Assembly (NCBI RefSeq): GCF_963576615.1
Contig: NC_088714.1
Span: 26,966,558 to 27,030,557, forward strand
Origin: Watersipora subatra
Taxonomy: Eukaryota > Bryozoa > Gymnolaemata > Cheilostomatida > Watersiporidae
Direction: 5' to 3'
DNA: 64,000 bases
Part shown: piece after piece, positions 46,512 to 55,741 of the stretch
How the letters are laid out: every line of letters begins with the position of its first letter
Position numbering within the stretch: position 1 is the first letter of the stretch
Program-made: the position numbers and the translations under genes
The notes under the pieces: model-generated
Databases searched by the model: none
What the model was told of the DNA's origin: nothing
The model's input: only the letters and a program-made list of their open reading frames with translations

Positions 46512-47197
46512 TCCCTCACATCAAATGCTAGTAGATTCTATAAGAAAATACAGATATTTCTCTATTATTTACGATTGTTTGTGATGTTTGAGGCGATCTG
46601 ACTGCCAAGATTAAAATCGGCAAAACTTGATCGCGATTAAAATGCTCAGATCAAGTAAAAGTACGATAGTATGATGGTTGCGAATAGATTGACAATATAG
46701 AGACTCGTATCACTGCAACTTAATTAAACGCAATAGTCGATGTCAGCTATAGCAACAATCCATCGTTTTTTTTACATCATCACCCTGTTTGCACATGCGC
46801 TCGTCCACGAAAAAGCCGCCATCTTCGTAGAAAACGATCGTCATTCTCTTGATTAATAGTATTTTTTGGTGTTGTTTTGATACTAAAATAAAAAATTTGC
46901 AAACAAAAGCATTGTTAGCAATAATTAATTGCAGAAGCTTCGTGTTTTTAACGATAAAAGTTGTCCATAAAGATGGCAGACAACGATAGAATGATGTCAC
47001 GAAAAAACAAAGGATAGCAACTAGTCGTGCCATTTCGCATGTATTTTGCTTTTGATCGGTTTGATCAAGTTTTGTTGATTTTAATCTTGAAACATCCTGG
47101 CAATCAGATCACCCCAAGGATAGAAAACAATCCCAATCATAAAAATACTGATACTTTTGATGAAATCTAAATGAAAAGATTTTGTAATGGTTCATCC
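46512..47197. mobile_element. Foldback MITE, family C, copy 5, with nested insert
   Basis: Left arm (GTAGATTCTATAAGAAAATA, AAGATTAAAATCGGCAAAAC, CTCAGATCAAGTAAAAGTAC) and right arm (GATCAAGTTTTGTTGATTTT, CAATCAGATCACC) match the other copies. About 255 bp at 46760-47015, absent from the other copies, interrupts the centre. Confidence 0.7.
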
Positions 47198-47241
47198 TTA
47201 AAGGGTCACTCACATCAAACTTGGTGTGAGTGACCCTTTAA
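47198..47241. repeat. Perfect 17-bp hairpin
   Basis: TTAAAGGGTCACTCACA, a 10-nt spacer, then the exact reverse complement TGTGAGTGACCCTTTAA. It directly follows the foldback MITE. Confidence 0.85.
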
Positions 47242-48194
47242 CTGAGTACAGACATGCTTGTTATTATTGGCTGCTAGACAGCGACAATGACTAACCGCTG
47301 CCGCGTGTGTATGTCCTACATTTTCACACCGGTAGTGCCAGTCGTGCCTTTTGCTTGTTGAATATGAATGGAGAAATTGATTAAAACTATAAATTATAAC
47401 TCAACTCTTAGCTAATGAATGAGTCATAGACATGGGATACAAAATAAACAATTGAAACAAGCATCAAAGGTTACAAAGAAGTATTGAAAAGTATCATTGT
47501 TTATGCTCCACTCAAAAGACTTAGCAGAATTAAAGCAAAATATTAGTTAAACAGCATTTTACATTTTTCAAAAATTCATCTACGAAAGTGAAATGAAAAC
47601 AGTGAAAGCAGCCACCTGCGATCATTTCTTTACTAGTCAGTATTAAATAAAAGTATGCGATTTTCTCATTTAATAATATTCCTTTATACTTATGTTGTAT
47701 ATCTAACAATATCCTTAAAAATGGTCTATATTATGTAATATATAAAAAATGCTGGCGTTTTATAATTTTTCTTGCTTAAGTGTATCTTATTTTGAGTATA
47801 TATATTAGCATAAATTCATATCAACTAAAACTTAGCTTATTAAAGTGGTAAATATTTGTAAAGTTAAAAATATTTCATATCCCAAAAATTTGCATACAAA
47901 AATTAATACTTAAGCCATGTATAAATAAAACAATATTGTTATATTTTTATATCCACGACAACCACATTAATACAAGGTGAATACATTTGTATTTAGCAAA
48001 AACCATGCTAAGGAATTGTCGCAGCGTAAAAACCTATGTTTTGGCAATGACATAGGTTTTTGGCAATGACACAGCAATGACTCATGATTCAGCTTTGTAG
48101 ACGCGTCATTTTGTTAATTTTCTTTTGATTACGATTTTTAGAAATTCAATTTCACTCACAGCATTTTTTTAATTTAAAGATTTAATCTAAACAT
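47242..48194. other. No gene recognised
   Basis: AT-rich non-coding sequence; GACATAGGTTTTTGGCAAT-like local duplication near 48035-48070. Confidence 0.35.
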
Positions 48195-48260
48195 CACATA
48201 CTATTAGTGTTAGTACTAGTACTATTAGTACTAGTAGTGTTAGTACTAGTAGTGTTAGTA
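48195..48260. repeat. Short tandem repeat, AGTACTAGT / AGTGTTAGT
   Basis: Alternating TATTAGTACTAGTA and GTGTTAGTACTAGTA units. Confidence 0.85.
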
Positions 48261-48468
48261 AACGAATTGTTTCTGTCAAGTTGATATTCAATCAGATTTC
48301 ACACAAGGTTTTGGTTCCTCCAACTCATGTTGATTCTCCCATCTCAATCATAAAAAAATATAGGTCACATTTTTTGCCCAAATCATTTATGACTATGGAC
48401 CAAAAAGTACATTATACTAGCACAAAAGATCATATATTTAATATAAATCCAATAAAAATGCTAACCTA

Positions 48469-48534
48469 CCGTAAAACCTCTAATCAAACGCCACTTCTAT
48501 TCAGCGCCATGGCGCTCAATTAGAGGTTTTACGG
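48469..48534. mobile_element. 66-bp palindromic mini-element, TA-flanked
   Basis: CCGTAAAACCTCTAAT and ATTAGAGGTTTTACGG are perfect 16-bp inverted ends, with a GCGCCATGGCGC palindrome in the middle. TA lies on each side (48467-48468 and 48535-48536), as expected for a Tc1/mariner-type duplication; that class is inference. Confidence 0.7.
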
Positions 48535-48539
48535 TACAT

Positions 48540-50140
48540 ATAACTTGCAATAGTTACTCCGTCTTACTATTATCTAACAAAGTTAACAAAAACCGCTGTA
48601 GCTGCTATAAAAGTTATATAATAACAATAATTAGCTATGTATCTTGAAGAGTCAAAAGTAAAACTTATAACCTTGAAACTATTGGCTGAAATCATTATAG
48701 TACGTTTTTGGACAGCTTAGCAGGATACAGGATAGACAGCCTCGTAAAACAGATTAATTAAAAAGAGGAAGTGTTGCTATGACAACATATTGTAATGATG
48801 AGCAACTGTTGGTGCAATGGAAAAGTCATGTGTATATGATGGGTAAATTATACTGTATATTCTGTATATTACCCCATGGCATTACATAACTGTGCTTAGT
48901 CAATGCTTGATTTCCAAAGTGCTGAAAGAGAGTTGTTGTTAAATAGATATACTTGCTTTGCTTAAAATTTCTGCGATCCAGCTAGTTAGAAATAAATGGA
49001 TTGTATGCGAGTCTAATATACGCCTAGTTTCATCCTTGCTACTACTTCAGGCTCGTAATTTAAAGACATCAGACACTTGACAATCCTACTTTCACAGGTT
49101 CACGTTGCTCAAACGTGGCAAAAGAGTTCTGTGAAACCAAACAAGTCTCTTGGTTTTATATATATTTTATTTTTTCATGCCAATTTTCACATATACATTC
49201 GGTTAGTTTTTTGTCAGTTGTTCTTGTGAACGATTTACCAATTACATGTATGGGTTTTCATACATCGATAGCCTAGCGACGCACCCCCATGTGGCACTGC
49301 AAGGCCATCATAGAAGCAGCCGTGTTGCTCGAATTCTGTTGTGATTCAGTGGCACTGTTTAGATGCAAAGCACCAATATGATCCATCCGCCATTTTTGTC
49401 CCATTGAACAGCCTTAGTGGCCAATGGTGTCTGTGCGTGCCAAATAGGTCTTGCTTTCTCGTTGCTTAATACAACCACTGCTCTACTCGGCCCAATGGAA
49501 ATAAGACAGCGTAGCAGCACTGGCGCACGCGGCGTTGCTATTCTATCAGTTTACAAACTTAGTACATATGCACCTAGCTTGAGTGCCTAGCAAATGTTGA
49601 AAAAAAGACTTGATGATTTGAAAAAAGGTTCACTGCACAGCTCTCTAACTTATTTGATAAATACAAATAAACAATATAACCACAACTCTTAATAAAGCTA
49701 GGTTTCGTATAGTAATACGTAATTAGCTCTTACAACTCATATACAGACCTACCGTCAGAAAGACACATGACATCTTTCTTCTAGTAGATCACACCCTACT
49801 TTTAAACTTTCTAAGGAATGTTTTGCAGGAAAAAAATAGCTTACGTGACAGAAATAGCTATTTTGACTGAGGAACTGGTGAATGGGATTCCAATTTCGTA
49901 TCAAGAACAATATTATCCCAGTTATTTACTTATGCAACTGTTGCTCAATGTTATTGCAAGTTCCTCAACTACTAGTGACCAAACTTTATAGTTGAGCGAA
50001 GTGAGAATTGAGGAATTATCTTGCTTCTAACGCGCACACGCTATTCTAATGTATATAAGAGTTTAAGATATGATTAGTGTTATTTTATTTGATACACTTT
50101 GTGTATATGTATTGGAAGATATGATCATAGATATCGAACA
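48540..50140. other. No gene recognised
   Basis: Region downstream of the Fos-like gene. No exon, SINE or array recognised. Confidence 0.35.
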
Positions 50141-50160
50141 TAAAAAAATATAAAAATAAA

Positions 50161-50166
50161 TTTATT
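50161..50166 (-). terminator. PolyA signal of the Fos-like gene
   Basis: AATAAA on the minus strand about 247 nt after the stop codon; the first well-placed canonical signal downstream. Confidence 0.6.
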
Positions 50167-50412
50167 AAAAATGTAGGTTAGTATCATAGCAATGTACATA
50201 AAATAATAACTGATTGATTCAAGATTGAACGTGAAATACTTGAGCACCAAAAGCTGGTAGACACCAGTTCAACCATTGAACACTTCTGAATGAAATAAAA
50301 GAGAGAGGAATGGCATAGCATAAGCTGAACAGAGATTCTTGACTATGGTAGTAATACTGGAGCCATTAAATATCACAAAATGCATTAAATAAAAATTGAG
50401 ATCAGAAGAATA
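50167..50412 (-). other. 3' UTR of the Fos-like gene with AUUUA motifs
   Basis: Between stop and polyA signal, the minus strand carries two ATTTA pentamers (50367-50371 and 50386-50390) in T-rich context. AU-rich elements of this kind destabilise immediate-early mRNAs such as c-fos; function here is inferred. Confidence 0.45.
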
Positions 50413-51763
50413 CTACAAGACATATGAGGGTGATAAGATGTCTCCTTCAGAACTACTAGATCTTCTATGTGCCGCCGCGCAGGGCGTATTGTTATAGGGA
50501 TTAAAAACTCTACGTTTGGCAGCTTGATTACAGTGGCTTTTGTGAGAGTTGAGTACGTATTCACACTCCTCTTTGTATTCTCTCATACGATTTATAAACT
50601 CTTCATATTGTCTAGTTTGTTTTTCCAGTTGCTCTATTTCCTGTAATAGCTCATCAGTTTGAGCTAGTCGTCTTTCTCGGCACTTTTGAGCGGCTTCTTT
50701 GTTACGAATACGTCTCAGCCTTCGACGCTCCTCAAGATGAGGTGGTAACTGTAAATATAAAAAGGTATAATAAGAAACTTACAAATGAAATCACGAAAAA
50801 ATAAGAAACTGCGAAAACTGAAAATGATTGATAGTTGTGAAATCAAAAATTCTGAAAGAATGCTTACCGGATCATTTTTGGGTTTCCTTCCTCCTTTGCG
50901 TCTAGGTTTAGGCTCCGGAGCTGTGGCTGATGGTACAATAACTGGACCTCTACTATTCGCGTATAGCTGCTGGTTTGTGGATGGCAACTCGTGAAGAATA
51001 GGAAGTGGTACAGGAGATGGAGTGTGACTTGAATACAGTGACGAATTGTCTATTGGATATGAGTATCCATTGCTCACCGCGGTTAAAGCTGCTGAGTCCG
51101 TCGTATGCATATATGGGAGGTTGCTTAAAGGGTGTGCTGAAGATTGACTCACTGGTGGCGTGTTTAGCGTCAAGAAGTCAGGCTGCAAGAAGGCAAAACA
51201 CAAATAAGTCTAAGAGCAAAACAGACAGTGTATAAATACTTGCTAAAGAATGTTGTTTAGCAAGTAACTACTAACCGGCTTCAACAAGTTGAGAAACGTG
51301 CTGCTAATAATAGCTAGTAGGCAATGCGTGCCGAACTTTATATACCACACGCCCGGCACGCTACTTGTTTACTAAAACTGTCCAATCAGCCGCGAGTTTT
51401 GCATTTGACGTAATAGGTCATTGAATGGAACATTTCAAGTCAATTTTTATGCCACAGTAACAACTAGTATCACACAAAGTATCCTGTCAATATCTTATGA
51501 TACAAAATCTGTGAAATGAGCAAACTTTTGTATTTACTAAATCCTTTTAAACTGCTAAAGAAGTTGAACAAGCACATGCTAAAATGTTGATTGTAGGATT
51601 TTACCTTACTTACCACTGCTTGATCTGGTTGAGCTATGAATAAGTCTTGATAATTGACTTCACTATCCATATCATAGTAATCACCAAAGCTAGATGCTTG
51701 AACGTCTTTCTCTGAGTTGTGTGCCATATCGTTGCTATCGTCCAAATGAGCCGCGTAAAACAT
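50413..51763 (-). CDS. Fos-like (kayak): Fos/kayak-like bZIP transcription factor (AP-1 subunit)
   Basis: Three exons on the minus strand: 51614-51763, 50868-51182 and 50413-50748. Donors GTAAGT and GTAAGC and acceptors TTCTTGCAG and ATTTACAG all join in phase 0, giving 266 residues. The start is the first ATG; two in-frame stops (TAA TAG) lie three and two codons before it. Residues 1-150 are Ser/Pro/acidic (activation-type). A basic patch (PKPRRKGGRKPK) leads into the basic region at about 161-183, with all DNA-contact residues (N171, A174, A175, C178, R179). The zipper runs from about 189 to 217 and ends EYVLNSHKSHC, the Fos-family EF(I/L)LxxHRxxC signature, which separates it from Jun, CREB and C/EBP. 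It should act in the nucleus as an obligate heterodimer with Jun at TGAGTCA/TGACGTCA sites. ATF3 is the nearest alternative; the QTDEL...EIEQLEK stretch resembles Drosophila kayak more. Confidence 0.92.
51183..51613 (-). promoter_or_regulatory. Intron 1 of the Fos-like gene with a candidate internal promoter
   Basis: In transcription order: a CRE-type TTACGTCA (51413-51406), an inverted CCAAT box (ATTGG, CCAAT on the plus strand at 51382-51386), then TGGTATATAAAG at 51347-51336. That TATA core is identical over 12 bp to the main promoter. Initiation about 30 bp on would fall near 51310. No ATG occurs between there and exon 2; the first ATG reached is in frame (codon 75), so the transcript could encode a 192-aa form. 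GTTAGT near 51276 could act as a donor. Inference from motifs only. Confidence 0.5.
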
Positions 51764-51828
51764 TCCCTATTAGATGCTCTCTCTGTGATGATTCACGAGT
51801 TAAATGACTGGGGGTATCCCTTCTTTCG

Positions 51829-51850
51829 CTTTATATACCAAAGGGGGCGG
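51829..51850 (-). promoter_or_regulatory. TATA box and GC box of the Fos-like gene
   Basis: TATATAAAG at 51837-51829, 74 bp before the ATG, places initiation near 51806 and gives a short 5' UTR of about 40 nt. CCGCCCCC (51850-51843), an Sp1/KLF-type site, abuts it. A TGAATCA AP-1-like site lies in the 5' UTR near 51791-51797, allowing autoregulation in principle. Confidence 0.75.
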
Positions 51851-51952
51851 AGCTATCTAGTAAGCTATGGAAATTTCTATAATTTAGGGCCCTACCATCA
51901 CAACGCGCTAGCCGCACACGTTGAACAACAAACAATTTCAGTCGAAAGGCTA

Positions 51953-51993
51953 GGGAAATTCCATCCATATAAGGCCAAGAGAGCCTTATATGG
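51953..51993 (-). promoter_or_regulatory. Serum-response module: two inverted CArG boxes and a kappaB-like site
   Basis: CCATATAAGG at 51965-51974 and CCTTATATGG at 51984-51993 are both perfect CC(A/T)6GG CArG boxes and exact reverse complements of each other, 9 bp apart. GGGAAATTCC (51953-51962) next to them fits the Rel/NF-kB consensus, and its GGAA also gives an ETS core. The module lies about 115-155 bp upstream of the TATA box. CArG boxes bind SRF and drive c-fos induction in vertebrates; the same role here is inferred. Confidence 0.7.
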
Positions 51994-52014
51994 TGAGCAA
52001 TGACCACAAATTCA

Positions 52015-53926
52015 ATCTCGTTCGTTCTACATAATGCTTTGTGACTGCATTTAGCTGTGAGCCAGCCGCAACTATGGAGCCAATAAATAGTACCTCGGAA
52101 CTAAAAATATTTATTTGTGCAGACATAACAACTTTAACCCGTTGAACCCTGGCTATTCTTGTCAGTAACCCTGGGCAATTTGTCCAACGGTCCAAAGTTT
52201 TAAAACCTTTATTACATATATCTAAATGTGCTGATAATACAATGATATTTGGTAACACACTAGTAAAATAGTCGGGCAACCCACAGAAAATCTCATCAAA
52301 CAGAAATAAACAGTATTTTACCATTATTCGGGCTAAAACTATAAAAATTTGTACAATTTTAAAAACTCGTAAAACACTTCAGTAGTATCATAGCTATCGA
52401 ACATATGTTTATCATCATTTCATGACTGAAAATATACTGGAAAACTATAGTTAGTATCATATAACTATTTATTTGCATCACAATCATTTATGACCTACCA
52501 TTGAACGAGTTGTATTGAATTTTCTGAGATATCGTTCTAAAAAAACTTGTTATTATAACGAAGGAAGTAGATAAAGATATTTGAAAACTGTTACATATGG
52601 AAGTGAAATTTCTGCTTTAACATCTTGTGCAAGAATTAATTAGATTGGTTTACGCTGTTACTGTACTTAGAAACAGCTTTTGTAAACAGAGCCATGTGAA
52701 TGCCGGTATTTCGGCCGTTAGGGTTTATAACACACTCTACGCAACGCCGGAAAACCGGCTGTTAAAAGGAGTAAACAACAGAATAAATAAAGATGTAATC
52801 GCAAGAAAGGTGCAACAGTCATAATACTGTATCTAAAAGTGCGACAATAACGTCATGGGGGTTGCTGTGATGAAAACGTATAGGGAAGGACTGTTCCAAT
52901 GTTTACCTTATACGGTTATAGATTGTAAAAGGCTTCATTGTTTTGCGTGCAACCTTGCGAGACCACTACCAGTAAACTATTAGCATTATGTGATGTCATG
53001 TCTATATAGAGCGGAGAGCAAAGGTAGGTGTAGCCGAGTACATACGCACTCACATCAGATGATAATGCACAGCTCACTAGGTGTACATTCGGGCAACCAT
53101 ATGTGCCCTGAGTGTTTAACAACATGTGGAACAAATATGTATCGTTGAAGGTATGTGCACATACAAGTATAAGCAATACAATGTAAATGTATAAGCATTC
53201 TGTAGTCCAATGGGTTTCTATAAACTTTGCGTTACTTTCTGTATGCCTAGTCCAGTGATATGCTGGACTAAACCGGTAAAATGATTTATTTTTGGTGTAC
53301 ATCCAAGTCCTCACGCGCCCCCAAATGATTTGAAAACGTGTGAGGACTTGACTCTAAACTACAGAGGTGATAGTAATTGTGAGATCATTTAAAATAAACG
53401 TGTTATTTGCGATTAATTCATAGTTTGTAAAGTATTTATTTGATGAATTATGGCAATGTGCATATCAGTAGAAAGCTATGGATGTTCTACACATGAATGT
53501 CATTAAATATAAACTATATTGGCCTTCTTAACCAGATTTTTAGTTCAACATAGTGATATCGGTACATTATGACAAAAATCCTATAAAACTAAGTTTGTAC
53601 TCGACGACAAATTTTTTTAACTTGAACATGGTTTTCGAACATACATGTACTTGTTACTCATGAAAGTAAACTGGTGACCTCTGGAGTATTAGTAGCGTCT
53701 TCATATTTAGTTGGGGAGTCCTTATTGTCAATCACAGGATAGGATAAAATGGGTGTCCAATAAATAGATTATCTTTTTTCAGAATGCTTTTGGTATCAGA
53801 CAGATTGTTTACCAATCTTGCTTTTCAAGTATGTATAGTATGTATGCTCGGAGATAATAAATAAATTGAGTTGAAAAAAACACGAAAGAAATACTTGATG
53901 GTCCCATAATTCTGATCAACTCTGTA
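52015..53926. other. No gene recognised
   Basis: Upstream of the Fos-like gene. An inverted repeat AAGTCCTCAC / GTGAGGACTT brackets 53305-53349. Nothing else supportable. Confidence 0.4.
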
Positions 53927-54107
53927 TACCCTACAGAATGAAAATATTTGTTGGTTATAAAAATTCGCGATTTCGCAAGCAGTAAAATCCACGAACTATT
54001 AAATTCCGTGAATAATTAGTTCTATTTTTAATCACAAGGGAGAATAACTACTGCATCAAAATAAAAACTATAGCTGCTAGGCTAGTTTTTACTATAAATA
54101 CTAAACG

Positions 54108-54390
54108 TAGTTGAGTTCCAAAACATTTTTAAAATCATTGCCTGGGCTTGGAGCTAACACCATTGCCAATGTATCACATTTCTTTGCAAAATTATTCAAG
54201 GTTGTCACAAGATATGCAGAATGGCGTCATCGCAAAAATAGCCGCTGGGCAGAAGTACTAAACGTAGCCGAGTTCCAAAACTTCTTTAAAATCATCGCCG
54301 GGCTTCGAGTTTTATTGCATCAAGCTTTATAAAATTATTCAAGGTTTTCACAAGTTATTCGGCATGGCTTCGTCATCGCAAGAAATCTCT
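54108..54390 (+). repeat. Tandem duplication upstream of the plus-strand unit
   Basis: GTAGTTGAGTTCCAAAACAT (54108) and GTAGCCGAGTTCCAAAACTT (54264) start two related segments. Both continue with AAAATTATTCAAGG..TCACAAG and end in ATGGC..TCATCGCAA. Only the second copy leads into the open frame; the first hits a stop (AAATAG). Confidence 0.7.
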
Positions 54391-54674
54391 CCTAGTCTTT
54401 TTACATTGCAATCAACCCCATCAATCTCTAATACCGAAGTTGAGGACGATCATGATTCTGATCTGGACATTATGGTATGTATTTGATTTGCAGTGCAGAT
54501 ACGTTTTTCCATAATTAACTGCATTAGTTAATTCTTTTGTATAAAAACTGATCGCTTTCATTAAATACTTCAGCTATTGTTTTTGTACTTCCTTAACACT
54601 GGTTAATATTTTTTTCTTTTTTGTGTTCACTGTAGATTGAGAATGAAACAACCTACTCCGATTACGAAAACTAG
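54364..54674 (+). CDS. Candidate two-exon acidic micro-protein in the 1.8-kb transposon
   Basis: Exon 1 (54364-54474) opens with ATGGCTTCGTCATCG and ends at an ATG|GTATGT donor. The intron ends with a strong pyrimidine tract and TTCACTGTAG at 54635. Exon 2 (54636-54674) ends in TAG. The join is in phase 0 and gives 49 residues, Ser-rich first and strongly acidic after residue 25 (EVEDDHDSDLDI). AATAAA signals follow within 200 nt. The short length could mean a truncated product: another frame beyond the stop stays open to about 54810 (with RHQLLDIAAAN), so a frameshift or missed splice is possible. No family recognised. Confidence 0.4.
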
Positions 54675-54907
54675 AGACAAGTAGTAATATTCATCAAGGC
54701 AGGAATATTGGCAGAGAAGCAACCAGTCAACCTAGACCTCTTCATCGACACCAACTCCTTGATATCGCTGCAGCAAACATGATTAAATTATATATTTTAT
54801 TTCATGTTTAGATATATTATAATTTATTACAAACTTGAGTGTACAAATAAAATATTTCAAATACAAATAAAATTTTACAAACGATGAATGGAGTAAATAT
54901 AAACAGT

Positions 54908-55330
54908 TTAGTCTATATGGCGGTTGTCTAGAGCAATAAAATTAAACTGATACTCTTGATAAGTGAATACTAGCGTGTAATGGTACTCTCTGACTAGATA
55001 TTTTGGTAATAGTAGCTCTATATCGCTGTCACTGTCTTGGGTAGATGTTTAAGGCGATTCTCTCGCTACTAAACGACTGGTAAGGAAGTTATCATCAGAA
55101 CGCTCCTCCTGGCTTACTATTGCAAAGTTCTGCCGGTTGGCCAAAGTTTTGTGCTCGTAAAGGCGTTTTTGTTCCTTTTTTAAAACAGATATATTCTCCT
55201 CGTAAGTAGCTGCGGTCACTTCTACCTCAATTTCCAGACTTCCCTGAATGATTCGTGATCTTGTAAGTATGACATATACCACCCTTGCAGTATTGTGCTT
55301 GCGTGTATGATGAAAAATCTCTCTCTCACA
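54908..55330 (-). pseudogene. Minus-strand exon of the 1.8-kb transposon, interrupted by one stop
   Basis: A good acceptor (TTTGTTTTAG) precedes an exon starting at 55330 that is open for 93 codons to a TAA at 55049-55051. The same frame then stays open for 46 more codons to TAA at 54908. The first part is rich in Lys/Glu (SVLKKEQKRLYEHK, possibly helical); the second begins with an acidic QDSDSDIE stretch like that of the plus-strand unit. A plausible upstream exon ends at a GTG|GTAAGT donor near 55446, but no ATG-started frame joins it cleanly. Most likely a decayed transposon gene. Function unknown. Confidence 0.4.
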
Positions 55331-55741
55331 CTAAAACAAATAATGAAGCGGTAGGGATGGAAAAAATAAATAATGCGTTTTACCGAAGAACCAAAGTAAA
55401 ATTCAACTAATTCAGTAAATGGTTTTGAAAAAACTCATTACTTACCACAAATTGTTGGCTTATCAAAGGCCTCCAAAGCAATGAATATTCGTGAAAACCT
55501 CTGGACGCAGCAAAAATTGTTTACCGTAGCTTAGCATGATCGCCTCGTAATTGTAAGCTAAATTTAAACCGGAACACGCGGTGTGCGCATGCATAGGAAT
55601 AACTCTATTACTGGCCGCAATAGAGTTAACCTTTCCTAGAGAGTGGCAGTTTTCAGCCGCGAATAAATTCATCCACGAATATGCATAAAAAGACAATTTT
55701 CGCGAAATATAACTCCGCGAATAAATTCATCCTGTAGGGTA

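Larger units (their letters stand above)
53929..55739. mobile_element. 1.8-kb TIR DNA transposon with two convergent candidate units
   Basis: Left end CCCTACAGAATGAAAATATT and, on the other strand, right end CCCTACAGGATGAATTTATT are clear terminal inverted repeats. TA occurs immediately outside both (53927-53928 and 55740-55741). Subterminal CGCGAAT/ATTCGCG motifs recur at both ends. Inside are a two-exon plus-strand unit (54364-54674) and a minus-strand unit (54908-55330) meeting tail to tail, with AATAAA signals for both strands near 54795-54870. No DDE/D transposase, helicase or integrase motif is visible. The superfamily is unassigned; a TA duplication would suit Tc1/mariner or ISL2EU-like elements. 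Confidence 0.7.

Noticed and set aside
50715..51203. Start of the Fos-like protein at 51203 in intron 1
   Set aside because: That codon is TTG and lies upstream of the TTCTTGCAG acceptor; the frame beyond exon 2 is intron. The ATG at 51763 with in-frame stops before it is the supported start.
54675..54783. Stop-codon readthrough extending the transposon micro-protein
   Set aside because: The same frame continues after TAG to TGA, but no readthrough context or conserved copy is available; decay or another frame explains it as well.
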